Shown in pieces: positions 1-8,185 of a stretch of DNA of 64,000 nt. Each line of letters begins with the position of its first letter. Position 1 is the stretch's first letter. The notes beneath the pieces are model-generated. The model did no database searches and was not told where the DNA came from. It saw nothing but the letters and a program-made list of their open reading frames with translations. Source of the DNA: Flammeovirgaceae bacterium UBA5585 (GTDB taxonomy: Bacteria; Bacteroidota; Bacteroidia; Cytophagales; Cyclobacteriaceae); contig DILT01000018.1 in assembly GCA_002425185.1 (NCBI GenBank), positions 1 through 64,000 of the forward strand. The letters are read 5' to 3'. The position numbers and the translations under genes were made by a program.

Positions 1-10
1 CCGCCATGCT

Positions 11-182
11 TGTGCATAACGTTTGTGCATATGACGTTGCGGGCTTAGGAGGGCAAATGAAGGAGGTACGACTGATTTGCCCGACTACTCCGAAATTGTC
101 CCACGAGACCGAACGTTGTTTGAAAACTAAACTACAAATTTACACGTCACCCCGCAATGGCATATGCATTTTGTTATGCACA
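11..182. repeat. Long imperfect inverted repeat with TGTGCATAAC ends
   Basis: The arm at 11-43 is matched in reverse complement by 151-182. Both arms carry TGTGCATAAC, then TGCATATG, then TTGCGGG, with short differing stretches between, so the pair could form a stem of about 30 bp around a 107-nt loop. Inside the loop, GGGCAAAT (51-58) and ATTTGCCC (75-82) form a second small stem. The outer ends read GCATAAC and GTTATGC. This has the form of the outer simple sites of an integron attC (RYYYAAC...GTTRRRY) but does not match that consensus exactly. A third copy of the box is at 3237-3246. The first 364 bases hold no gene I can support. Confidence 0.7.
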
Positions 183-202
183 GTGCCGCTGTCAACCGTC
201 AT

Positions 203-264
203 GCAGCACGGATGCCAAAGCTTTGGATGTGGGAGGGGTCGCGCGGCTTTGGCATTGGTGCTGC
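203..264. repeat. attC-like imperfect hairpin, left copy
   Basis: Bases 203-221 pair with 246-264 (16 of 19 positions, with three central mismatches) around a 24-nt loop at 222-245. The loop begins TTTGG and ends CGCGCG. The loop at 3164-3188 also begins TTTGG and ends GCGCG, whereas the two stems differ completely in sequence. Different stems that each remain self-complementary, with similar loops, point to a conserved folded structure rather than simple sequence copying. The hairpin lies 100 bp past the stop codon of the T9SS protein gene, where a cassette would carry its recombination site. Confidence 0.7.
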
Positions 265-364
265 TATTTGAAGCTCATATCTTTATGACTGTCTTATCTG
301 CTTTCTGATGTTCGAATGTGGGAATATAAATTACTGTGTTGCTGCATGTGCTTATTTTTCATAG

Positions 365-2149
365 CTACCGCTTAATAAGTAGTTGTCTACGTTGTTTGCC
401 GTCCTTATAAGATATTTCAAGAATGTAGGTCCCAGGTAAATAACTGTTGGTTGCTAGCCTTGCCTTTTTACTCATGGAGCGAGTTACCCATAGTTTGTTG
501 CCGGAGTTGTCGATTAAAGTTACTTCGAATTCTTTTATTTTTTCATTTTCTGGGGAAGCCTCATTAACTGTGATATCAACAAATTCGGAAGATGGATTTG
601 GATAAACATAAAAAAGATTGGAAAACTGTTGATTTGGACATGTTGGATCGCTGAAACATTGGCAATATAAGTCGTCAGTATAGGTGGCAATTGTATTTGA
701 AGTGGAACATGTTTCTCCACTTATTGTTAAACTCATATTGAAGTATTTTTCTGTGCGAGACAAAACGAAGGAAATGGGAAGAGTTTCTTGGAGTAATGTT
801 ATGTTTGGGTCGTCTATTGACCACAGATACGTTAAACCTTCAATTCTCGGCCCCATATAGGTTGGTGGACTGGAGCATAAATCAGGTCCTCCAGGATTGT
901 AGGTAATAGTAGGTATTCCTACCCAAACAGATTTTCTTAACACAAAAGGAGGATTGCATGAGCCTCCAAGTGTGGCTGTTATTGTTACAGCGCCATTGAA
1001 ATTATTTACCCTAGTGGCTACTCCAGAGGCATTAATGGTAAGACCTAAATTATTGGAAGAGGACCAGGTTACAGGAAGTGAATTCACATTTTGAAGTGTA
1101 AATGTGTTTGTTGTACATACTAATGGTGTACCTAAAATCTTCGGTTTCTTAAATGGTGGAACATATGAACCACTGCTCACCTGTGAGCCACAGGCAAAGA
1201 GCGCTGAAACTTTTATAGGTTGGGATATATTGGCAGAGCCGTCTGGTGTCAACGAAATGGAGTTTGTAGCAGTAGTAATTGGACTTGATTTGAGTTGCCC
1301 GTCTGCTGGGTCTCTCCACTTCCAGCTTGACGGAAACTCCCACTTATAACCAGTTACACAGCCGAAGACTGCATTCATTGAGGCAGTGAAATTGACAGGA
1401 GTGATATCACAGATTGTGCCTCCGGTATACCCGGGCTGTGGACCTATTGCTACAGCAGGATTTAGTCCGTTGAGATTTATTGTCGCAGTAGCAGAAGGTG
1501 CAGCTAGATTACAAAACGGCCCAGCTCCATCCAACGTACCATAGACTGTAACATTGCCAGGCTTCGAGCAGTCAATTGGTTCTATGGTAATGAAATTTGT
1601 TGGAGTACCAAAAAATCCTGTCCTGCCGGTACCCACTTCTTTCCAGCCAGCAGGTAATGTCCACGCATAAGCAACTTCAACTCGTGGTGGCTGCGCAATG
1701 CCACCTGTACCTTGCACAAACATGCGAGGCACTGTTAAATAAACCTGTGCTTTCGTGCAGTAATCTACATTTACTGATGTTCCGTATGAACCCCATGCCT
1801 GATTTTTTACAGATAGAATCAATTCAGTTTTGTTTGCAGTAGTACCATTTTTACTTTCGTTACTGCAATTCACAAATGTTGCTGTTACTGTGCCAGATGC
1901 CCCGGGTGTATCGTTCCACACGACCTTAGCTTTTCTCTGATTATTTGGATCCTTTGTTGCAGTTCCATTTGTAGCTGACCAATTGATTTGGCAACTAGTA
2001 AGTCCACTGGGGACGCTTACTTCATACCATGTTGCGGAAACAGGACAAACTGTTCCGGAAACCACAGATGAGGTTGTTTTAGTGATGGTTTGTGAGTATA
2101 GTAGAGAGCTATATAGTAACAAGCCAATCAGTGAAAAATATGTTTTCAT
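365..2149 (-). CDS. Secreted PKD-like protein with T9SS type A sorting domain
   Basis: A 594-aa secreted protein. It has an N-terminal signal peptide (MKTYFSLIGLLLYSSLLYSQ), then repeated Ig/PKD-like beta-rich segments with paired cysteines (about 25-500), and a C-terminal domain of about 80 residues. That domain contains YPNPSSEFVDI and ends GTYILEISYKDGKQ..LLIKR, which is the hallmark of type A sorting signals that direct export through the type IX secretion system and surface attachment or release. The start codon overlaps the stop of the upstream barrel gene by four bases (ATGA), so the two are probably translationally coupled. Binding partner or substrate cannot be read from the sequence. 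The base composition is visibly more AT-rich than the housekeeping genes from 4.7 kb onward, which fits acquired cargo. Confidence 0.85.
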   Translation of the reverse strand: MKTYFSLIGLLLYSSLLYSQTITKTTSSVVSGTVCPVSATWYEVSVPSGLTSCQINWSATNGTATKDPNNQRKAKVVWNDTPGASGTVTATFVNCSNESKNGTTANKTELILSVKNQAWGSYGTSVNVDYCTKAQVYLTVPRMFVQGTGGIAQPPRVEVAYAWTLPAGWKEVGTGRTGFFGTPTNFITIEPIDCSKPGNVTVYGTLDGAGPFCNLAAPSATATINLNGLNPAVAIGPQPGYTGGTICDITPVNFTASMNAVFGCVTGYKWEFPSSWKWRDPADGQLKSSPITTATNSISLTPDGSANISQPIKVSALFACGSQVSSGSYVPPFKKPKILGTPLVCTTNTFTLQNVNSLPVTWSSSNNLGLTINASGVATRVNNFNGAVTITATLGGSCNPPFVLRKSVWVGIPTITYNPGGPDLCSSPPTYMGPRIEGLTYLWSIDDPNITLLQETLPISFVLSRTEKYFNMSLTISGETCSTSNTIATYTDDLYCQCFSDPTCPNQQFSNLFYVYPNPSSEFVDITVNEASPENEKIKEFEVTLIDNSGNKLWVTRSMSKKARLATNSYLPGTYILEISYKDGKQRRQLLIKR

Positions 2150-2973
2150 AAGCGTAAGGATTTAGGTGGTAAATGATATGTATAACTAATGATAAGGGAA
2201 AACGAATGATTTTTTTCTTCCAAGTTGTAAGGATTATTCTTATTAATATTCTTTAATCCGAAGTTGTCCTGTAGCTGAATAAACGTTGAGTGTTTTTGGT
2301 TGAAAGGTATTTTGTAACCAATTGAAGTAATAAGACCCCAGTCGTAATCTTCGATGCTTGTTAGATGTGGCATCCATGCAAATCCATCCATGCCTCCATC
2401 TTCTCTTAGGTGATAAAAGTACCTCCCTTCAAATGAGTCTTTATTAGCTTGAAAATCCAGTGTGTTGTATGATTCACTCGATCCTCTTAGATTTTTTATT
2501 TTACTGTAGTAAGCGCCAAAGGAAATCATCCATCTGTTTTTTCGACCAAAATAAAAAGTCGGTGATGTGTTTATTGTGAAATAACTATAAGTATATTCAT
2601 CCTTAGTGATTTGACGAGTATCATCATTAACTGGGTTTAAGGGATTATTTAACTCATTCTTTGAGCCCTTTTGTTCGTATTGCATACGTACGTTTAATCC
2701 AATTCTATTAGTAAATGAATGATAGGCCCCAATCCCAAATAAATAATCAAATTTTAAAAGCCTTTTGTTTGTTACATAATTATTATCCGCATAATCATCT
2801 CGATAATTTTCAACGAACATGTTTCCATAGTTAAATGATAAGTTTGATCCTGCAAATATTTCAACTCTATCAATAAGTCTTTTAGGTTCGGGTAATTTCA
2901 AATTTTCTGACGGTTGTCCAAATAAGAAATACGTTGAAAGTATAAAAAGAAATATGTGTAAAATTTTACTCAT
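2146..2973 (-). CDS. Outer-membrane beta-barrel protein, unknown function
   Basis: A 275-aa protein with a signal peptide (MSKILHIFLFILSTYFLFGQ), followed by alternating hydrophobic and aromatic strands and ending in an aromatic-rich strand (SFSLIISYTYHL). This is typical of small PorT-like barrels of Bacteroidota. I recognise no enzymatic motif. It is the first gene of a two-gene unit with the T9SS-exported protein (4-bp overlap), so the pair may work together at the cell surface; that is inference. It is strikingly AT-rich (2701-2760 has 15 G/C in 60). No good TTTG/TAnnTTTG promoter was found directly upstream. Confidence 0.75.
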   Translation of the reverse strand: MSKILHIFLFILSTYFLFGQPSENLKLPEPKRLIDRVEIFAGSNLSFNYGNMFVENYRDDYADNNYVTNKRLLKFDYLFGIGAYHSFTNRIGLNVRMQYEQKGSKNELNNPLNPVNDDTRQITKDEYTYSYFTINTSPTFYFGRKNRWMISFGAYYSKIKNLRGSSESYNTLDFQANKDSFEGRYFYHLREDGGMDGFAWMPHLTSIEDYDWGLITSIGYKIPFNQKHSTFIQLQDNFGLKNINKNNPYNLEEKNHSFSLIISYTYHLPPKSLRL

Positions 2974-3146
2974 AATTTTTTAAAAGTAGCACGCAACATT
3001 AATAAATTCCCTCTATTTGTCAATAGTACTTTTGACTGCTCGCTGTTTAATACTTCACAAATAAGCTGTTTCAATTCTAATTCTTGAATTGCGATAGGAG
3101 TAACTCTTATTCTATTTCGCAATTTATTCTTTCAATTTGGGCTCTC

Positions 3147-3205
3147 TTGGCTCTTTTGCTTGCTTTGGTGTCGCTCGGGAAATGCGCGGCAAGCAAAAGT
3201 GCCAA
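3147..3205. repeat. attC-like imperfect hairpin, right copy
   Basis: Bases 3147-3163 pair with 3189-3205 (16 of 17, one T/T mismatch; the inner 11 bp, CTTTTGCTTGC with GCAAGCAAAAG, are perfect) around a 25-nt loop at 3164-3188. The loop starts TTTGG and ends GCGCG like the loop of the 203-264 hairpin. It lies in the 382-bp gap (2974-3355) between the recombinase gene and the AT-rich cargo. The rest of that gap shows only the box at 3237-3246 and no supportable gene. Confidence 0.72.
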
Positions 3206-3236
3206 TGTTCGAAGCACCGAATCTGTCCTGTGGCAT

Positions 3237-3246
3237 TGTGCATAAC
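3237..3246 (+). repeat. TGTGCATAAC box, right copy
   Basis: Third copy of the ten-base box seen at 11-20 (+) and 173-182 (reverse complement). It is preceded by GGCAT, as the other copies are preceded by CATGC or GGCAC. It lies 31 bp outside the 3147-3205 hairpin. The copy at 173-182 lies about 20 bp outside the 203-264 hairpin in inverted orientation, so the cargo is bounded by box-hairpin on one side and hairpin-box on the other. Confidence 0.6.
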
Positions 3247-3355
3247 ACTTGTGTTTGTGTGTTGAATATATTTCATATATAGCATCAGGGCAAATTTTAC
3301 CCCTAAAAACCCCATTCCAATCAAATTTTGAGGATATTTTTTTTGTATGACTCCA

Positions 3356-4567
3356 TTATTCATCATCGCCTCGCAACTGTTTTGAGATCGCCAAATGATC
3401 TAACGGACTCATCACTTTATCCATACCAAAACGGGTAACCTGGGCGTAGATTTCTGTTGTCTTGGGCGAATCATGCCCCAACAATACCTGAATGTATCGC
3501 GTTGAGGTGCCTGCTTCCAGCAAATGTGTTGCGAATGAATGCCTGAGCATATGAAGCCTTACATTTTTACGTATTCGCGCTTTATATACGGCTCTTTTGA
3601 GTACTTGCTGTAAACTGCCTGCACTGTATTGTTCACCAGTGGCACCTTCAAACAACCAAAATTTTGGTTTATATTCTGCGAGGTATTGTTCAACCAGCGG
3701 CATCAGGCTTTGAGCCATAACGCTATGCCTGTCTTTTCGGCCTTTACCTCCCCGCACCAACACAATGTTGCGATGAAAATCGACATCACCTATACGTAAG
3801 TTGAGTAGTTCGCTACGCCTTAACCCCGATGCATAAAGTATCATAAGCATAGTACGATGCTTTAGGTTTCCGGTAGCTTCAAAAATGGCCATCACTTCTT
3901 CCTGACTTAAAACTTCCGGAAGTTTCTTCTCCTTCATGGGGCGCTCAAGGTCGTAAACTTTTCTGTCCTGCTTCAGTATTTTCTCGTAATAAAATTTAAT
4001 TGCATTAATAGCCTGATTTTGTGCGGAAACACTCAACTTTTTATGCTCAACGAGGTGCATCATATAGTGCAGTATTTCATCTTCATCTAATTCCTGCGGA
4101 TGGCTTTCCGGGAAGAATTGTAAGAATAGTTTGAATTGTTCGGTGTATGTTTTTATAGTTGACGGACTGTAATTCTTTAATTTTAATTTCTTCCGCATCT
4201 GTTCTAGAGCAGCCAAGTGTACCTCCTTAGGAGATTGAAAGTCAGGTTCTGGTTCAACATGAATGGGTACCAGCAGTACATTCTCCGGTATGATTTTTTC
4301 AACTAGCAGATTTTCCTGCTCAAGCTTTTGGTTAGATTTTTTAATCCCAGAATAATCAAGCCACACTTTTCCTTTTAGGATATTATAAATAGTGTTCCAC
4401 GCTTCTTTTGTTTCTGGCAAATACCAGCAGGTGTGGGTGGCACTGAATTTTATGCCGGGAATTTTCTTTACATGATCAATAACCTCACGGTCTTTAGGAA
4501 AGAAAAGTGCGAGGCAATCCATCTCACGATGGTGAATTCTCTTCACCGTTACTGATTTAGCCAACAT
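3356..4567 (-). CDS. Tyrosine recombinase with HARP-like N-terminal module
   Basis: A 403-aa site-specific recombinase. The catalytic set is complete: R250 (GLRRSELL), K275 (GGKGRKDR), H339 and R342 (HMLRHS), H365 (LLGHDS) and nucleophile Y374. The SAM-like core-binding domain spans about 115-210. Residues 1-70 form an extra module with FFPKD (22-26), KKIPG (34-38) and CWYLP (47-51). This pattern resembles the HARP-type module of SMARCAL1-like annealing helicases, which bind branched or single-strand/double-strand junction DNA; the resemblance is from memory. An in-frame ATG exists at 4669, but the start at 4567 is preferred because the module begins there. The IntI-specific insertion near the HxxR box is not evident. 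It neighbours the 3147-3205 hairpin and the AT-rich cargo. Confidence 0.85.
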   Translation of the reverse strand: MLAKSVTVKRIHHREMDCLALFFPKDREVIDHVKKIPGIKFSATHTCWYLPETKEAWNTIYNILKGKVWLDYSGIKKSNQKLEQENLLVEKIIPENVLLVPIHVEPEPDFQSPKEVHLAALEQMRKKLKLKNYSPSTIKTYTEQFKLFLQFFPESHPQELDEDEILHYMMHLVEHKKLSVSAQNQAINAIKFYYEKILKQDRKVYDLERPMKEKKLPEVLSQEEVMAIFEATGNLKHRTMLMILYASGLRRSELLNLRIGDVDFHRNIVLVRGGKGRKDRHSVMAQSLMPLVEQYLAEYKPKFWLFEGATGEQYSAGSLQQVLKRAVYKARIRKNVRLHMLRHSFATHLLEAGTSTRYIQVLLGHDSPKTTEIYAQVTRFGMDKVMSPLDHLAISKQLRGDDE

Positions 4568-4705
4568 AGAATTTTTTGTTTTAAGATTAAAGCATGACGA
4601 ATATAGTGAAATGAAAGCCTTGAGAAAAACCGGGTAGCGTACAAAATCCGAACGAGGCCACAACCGCAATTTTTTAGTAACTTAAAACACCAAAACCCAT
4701 CGCCT

Positions 4706-5584
4706 ATGCAAGCCAACATCCTTACCGAAATATTTTTACCCGTTGCTCTGGGCATTATTATGCTGGGTATGGGGCTGTCGCTAACGCTGGAGGATTTTAA
4801 GCGAATTGCCCTTTTTCCTAAGGCAACATTTGTAGGACTTTTCAGTCAGTTGGTTCTTTTGCCGGTTATCGCTTTTTTAATGCTTAGACTAATAAGTCTG
4901 CCACCCGAACTGGCGGTGGGTGTTATGCTATTGGCGTTTTGTCCTGGTGGGGCAACATCAAATCTGCTTTCCAATTTAGCACGAGCCGATGTAGCATTGT
5001 CTATTACGCTTACGGCCATCTCCAGTATGATTACGGTATTTACTATTCCGTTTTTTATTAATCTTTCAATGGAATATTTTATAGGAGAAGGTAAGTATGT
5101 GGAGTTGCCGGTTCTTAAAACGATGCTGCAAATTGTGGTTATTACGATTATTCCTGTTTCGATAGGTATGTTGTTGCGGTGGAAATCTCCGGAAACATCA
5201 AAACGGGCAGAAAAGCCGGTAAAAATTGCTTCAGCTATTTTTATAACGCTCATTATTTTGGGCGCTATTCTTAAAGAGAAAGAAAACCTGGTTGATTTTT
5301 TTGCGCAGGTAGGTCTTATTACACTGCTTATTAATCTTATAATTCTTGTCTTAGCTTACGGAATCAGCAAATTTTTCAAGCTCAGTCACCCGCAGCGTTC
5401 GGCAGTGGCTATTGAATCGGGTATTCAAAATGGTACGCTGGCTATTACAATAGCCACCAGCAGTATGCTGTTAAATAATTCACAGATGTCTATTCCGGCT
5501 GCTATTTATTCGCTGATTATGTTTGTTACCGGTGGAGTAGCGGTGTATTTATTCAGTCGCACGTTTATGTTTGATAAGGCCTGA
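4706..5584 (+). CDS. Bile acid:sodium symporter family (BASS/SBF) transporter
   Basis: A 292-aa integral membrane protein with about 9-10 hydrophobic segments. The SBF family signatures are present: GLSLTLEDF near residue 25, the FCPGGATSN loop near 80, and the ATSS/MLLN segment near 250. The family imports organic anions such as bile acids, pantoate, pyruvate or other carboxylates with sodium; the substrate here cannot be told. It is transcribed divergently from the recombinase with a 138-bp gap and followed by repeat-bearing intergenic DNA. The start at 4706 is the only sensible one before the first membrane segment. Confidence 0.85.
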   Translation: MQANILTEIFLPVALGIIMLGMGLSLTLEDFKRIALFPKATFVGLFSQLVLLPVIAFLMLRLISLPPELAVGVMLLAFCPGGATSNLLSNLARADVALSITLTAISSMITVFTIPFFINLSMEYFIGEGKYVELPVLKTMLQIVVITIIPVSIGMLLRWKSPETSKRAEKPVKIASAIFITLIILGAILKEKENLVDFFAQVGLITLLINLIILVLAYGISKFFKLSHPQRSAVAIESGIQNGTLAITIATSSMLLNNSQMSIPAAIYSLIMFVTGGVAVYLFSRTFMFDKA

Positions 5585-5656
5585 AGATTATTTTGGTAAT
5601 CAATTTAGGGTTATACAAATGAAACCTTTTTATAAGTCTAAAGAACAAGATATTTT

Positions 5657-5767
5657 TTTGCTCCCGGGCCGCATGGCCCCGCATGTTTGTCCAACGCTGT
5701 GCCCAATTCGCACATGCTCCTGCCAGACCAAAGATTGGCCCAGGCGTTGTCTGAACATGCTGAAAAA
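5657..5767. repeat. Structured palindromic dispersed repeat, copy 1
   Basis: About 110 bp beginning TTTGCTCCCGGGCCGCATGG and ending GAACATGCTGAAAAA. The interior is a long imperfect inverted repeat: GCATGTT...CCAACGC...GCCCAAT (5681-5706) pairs with ATTGGCCC...GCGTTG...GAACATGC (5734-5760). A second copy at 12963-13115 keeps the same ends and middle, but its outer stem bases are changed on both sides (GTGTACTC with GAGTACAC), so base pairing is conserved. No gene lies in 5585-5881. Confidence 0.75.
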
Positions 5768-5817
5768 ATAAAGATAGCGAACTATAATTGGTAGGATTCC
5801 GGACTATCGTAAAAGAA

Positions 5818-5848
5818 AAAGGCTTAAAGCAAAATGCTAAAAGCCTTT
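5818..5848 (-). terminator. Intrinsic terminator of the rny transcript
   Basis: On the minus strand AAAGGCTT and AAGCCTTT form a stem around a short loop, followed by a run of T residues. It lies 34 bp past the rny stop codon. Confidence 0.7.
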
Positions 5849-5881
5849 CAATCTAGTATTCTCTTGTCTTACTACTTACGT

Positions 5882-7450
5882 CTATTTCGCGTAAGCAACG
5901 GATCGCATTTCCCGAATTACGGTAACTTTTATTTGTCCGGGGTACTGCATATCGCGTTCAATCTTTTGTGAAATATCAAAACTCAGCTGGCTGGCCCGTT
6001 CATCGGTAACTTTTTCAGCATCAAGTATCACGCGTAATTCGCGGCCGGCCTGTATGGCATAGCATTTTTCTACACCATCAAAGCTGCTGGCCAGTTCTTC
6101 CAGTTCGCGCAAACGCTTGATGTATTGTTCCATCACCTCACGTCTGGCACCTGGTCGTGCACCGCTTAAGGCATCGCAAGCCTGTACGATCGGGGAGATG
6201 GGACTGGTCATTTCAATTTCATCGTGGTGGGCACCAATGGCGTTGCATACTACCGGGTGTTCCTTGTATTTCTGCGCCAGTTCCATGCCGGCAATGGCGT
6301 GTGGCTTCTCTAATTCTTCGGGCCACACTTTTCCGATGTCGTGTAACAGGCCGGCACGCTTAGCTTGCTTTACGTTAAGGCCAAGTTCGGCAGCCATAAT
6401 CGCACACAGGTTAGCCACTTCGCGCGAATGTTGTAACAGGTTTTGTCCGTAGGACGAGCGGAACCGCATACGTCCTACCATGCGCACCAGTTCGGGATGA
6501 AGGCCGTGTATGCCCAAATCAATTACCGTCCGTTCGCCCGTTTCTACAATTTCATCTTCAATGTTCTTGGTGGTTTTGGCTACGATTTCTTCTATACGAG
6601 CGGGGTGAATGCGGCCGTCCTGAACCAAACGATGTAACGATAGGCGTGCTATTTCCCTGCGTACGGGATCAAATCCTGAAATGATAATAGCTTCGGGTGT
6701 ATCGTCAACAATAATTTCTACTCCTGTGGCGGCTTCCAGCGCGCGTATGTTGCGTCCTTCTCGCCCGATAATTTTCCCTTTTATATCATCGCTTTCAATG
6801 TTGAAAACGGATACACAGTTTTCAATAGCGTGTTCGGTAGCGGTGCGTTGAATGGTTTCCAACACAATTTTCTTAGCTTCTTTGGTGGCCGAAAGTTTGG
6901 CCTGCTCCATAATATCCTTAATGTAGGATGATGCCCGGGTTTGGGCTTCATCTTTTAAGGAAGCAATAAGTTGTTCGCGGGCCTCATCAGCTGTTAGTTT
7001 GGAGATGTTTTCGAGAATTTCAATTTTCTGCACGTTGAAGCGATCAAGTTCTTCCTTACGTTTTTTTACGAGCTCCAGTTGATGCGCCAGGTTTTGCTGG
7101 GTTTCGGTAAGGTCAGCTTCTTTCCGTTTTACCTGTTCCAGTTCGCGGTTTATCTGCTGTTCGCGCTGTTTTATTTTTTGCTCGTTTGATATGATCTGGT
7201 TTTTCTTGCGGTTGGCTTCTTCCTCAAATTCTGATTTCATTTTGAGGATTTTTTCCTTAGCCTCAAGAATTTTATCCTTCTTCAGGTTTTCGGCAGCAAT
7301 TTCTGCTTCTTTTAAGATGAGCTTTGCTTTGGCATCGGCTTCTTTCTGGCGCCTGCTGTATTTGCGTTTGTAAAGCAGTGTTCCGAATCCAAGACCAATG
7401 AGGATTGCGCCCAGGGCGCTTGCGGAGATAATTATGGCTAATTCAGACAT
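5882..7450 (-). CDS. rny: Ribonuclease Y
   Basis: A 522-aa membrane-anchored endoribonuclease that starts mRNA decay; the length matches the family. Residues 4-27 form a membrane anchor, about 30-200 a long charged coiled coil, the KH domain has G229-R-E-G232 (IIGREGRNIRALE), and the HD phosphodiesterase domain has H341 and the metal-binding H370-D371 (LLHDIGK). It lies 63 bp downstream of zapA in a pheT - coiled-coil gene - zapA - rny group, an order I know from other Bacteroidota. It is followed by a terminator. Confidence 0.97.
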   Translation of the reverse strand: MSELAIIISASALGAILIGLGFGTLLYKRKYSRRQKEADAKAKLILKEAEIAAENLKKDKILEAKEKILKMKSEFEEEANRKKNQIISNEQKIKQREQQINRELEQVKRKEADLTETQQNLAHQLELVKKRKEELDRFNVQKIEILENISKLTADEAREQLIASLKDEAQTRASSYIKDIMEQAKLSATKEAKKIVLETIQRTATEHAIENCVSVFNIESDDIKGKIIGREGRNIRALEAATGVEIIVDDTPEAIIISGFDPVRREIARLSLHRLVQDGRIHPARIEEIVAKTTKNIEDEIVETGERTVIDLGIHGLHPELVRMVGRMRFRSSYGQNLLQHSREVANLCAIMAAELGLNVKQAKRAGLLHDIGKVWPEELEKPHAIAGMELAQKYKEHPVVCNAIGAHHDEIEMTSPISPIVQACDALSGARPGARREVMEQYIKRLRELEELASSFDGVEKCYAIQAGRELRVILDAEKVTDERASQLSFDISQKIERDMQYPGQIKVTVIREMRSVAYAK

Positions 7451-7513
7451 ACATGTGTTGTTAAGGGTTGTACTAAACCCGGAAGTACTACACTGTATGG
7501 AAGGCTGGGAGCG

Positions 7514-7801
7514 TTAAAGAATAGTCTGTGAAACGAGGTAATTCAGTTGATTTACTTTTTCAAATACATTTTGATCAATTTCCTGGTGGTTTTCTTCTGT
7601 TTTCATTTTTTCAACCAGGCTGTCGAAAGCCACCATGGCCAGTAAATCCTGTTTATCGTCAATTCCGAATTGTTCCTTGTAAGATTTTAATTTATCGTTG
7701 ATCAGGCGGCTTGCGGTTCTTACTCTTTCTTCTTCGTGCGCCTTTACCTTCATGGGGTAATCGCGATCAGCAATTTTAATTCGTATTGATAATTCCTCCA
7801 T
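7514..7801 (-). CDS. zapA: Cell division protein ZapA
   Basis: A 95-aa protein of the ZapA family, which binds and bundles FtsZ at the division site. The N-terminal half (IRIKIADRDYPMKVKAHEEERVRTASRLINDKL) is the typical ZapA fold, followed by a helical C-terminal coiled coil. It follows the small coiled-coil gene by 20 bp and is probably cotranscribed with it and with pheT upstream. Confidence 0.9.
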   Translation of the reverse strand: MEELSIRIKIADRDYPMKVKAHEEERVRTASRLINDKLKSYKEQFGIDDKQDLLAMVAFDSLVEKMKTEENHQEIDQNVFEKVNQLNYLVSQTIL

Positions 7802-7821
7802 TTAAAAGTTCTTACAGTTTA

Positions 7822-8118
7822 CTATCGGCTTAAGTACGCGATACACTTATCAATTTCCTGTATATAATCGTCCACTTTTCTTTTAAGCTCCGAAACACTT
7901 CCGTCTTCCGGACTAATGTTATCCACAATTTTAGAGATTTTAATTTGATTTTTAAAATTAAGCAGTTGCTCATCGCGGCTGTGGATACCCGCTTTAAGAT
8001 CCTGATTTTCAGTTTTTAACGATTTAATTTCCTCTTTAAGCTTTTTGTGTTCGTTTACCAACACTAAAATCTTGCGTTCCAGACCGTTGAGGTTGGTTTT
8101 TAGAAGTTCCTGGTTCAT
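7822..8118 (-). CDS. Small coiled-coil protein next to zapA
   Basis: A 98-aa protein that is almost wholly alpha-helical, with heptad-like leucines (LERKILVLVNEHKKLKEEIKSLKTENQDLK) and a C-terminal segment ending IDKCIAYLSR. There is no enzyme motif. It has the size and layout of ZapB-like or other divisome coiled-coil partners, and the place next to zapA supports a division role, but that is inference. It lies between pheT (67-bp gap) and zapA (20-bp gap). Confidence 0.8.
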   Translation of the reverse strand: MNQELLKTNLNGLERKILVLVNEHKKLKEEIKSLKTENQDLKAGIHSRDEQLLNFKNQIKISKIVDNISPEDGSVSELKRKVDDYIQEIDKCIAYLSR

Positions 8119-8185
8119 GAAGTAAGGTTTTCAGGTTTCAGGTTCCGGCCCTGGTGCTTCTCATCCAGGGCAGAACTTTATTGTT

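Noticed and set aside
6..308. 100-aa open frame at the left edge
   Set aside because: It covers the inverted repeat and hairpin; no protein-like pattern, and translation of palindromes explains it.
3124..3366. 80-aa open frame on the minus strand
   Set aside because: It runs through the 3147-3205 hairpin and the box at 3237-3246; its composition and peptide reflect the repeat, with no domain or signal.
5571..5771. 66-aa frame following the symporter
   Set aside because: It reads through the dispersed repeat; no supporting feature.
7451..7513. 6S RNA between zapA and rny
   Set aside because: In some relatives a 6S RNA is expected here, but the gap is only 63 bp, far too short.
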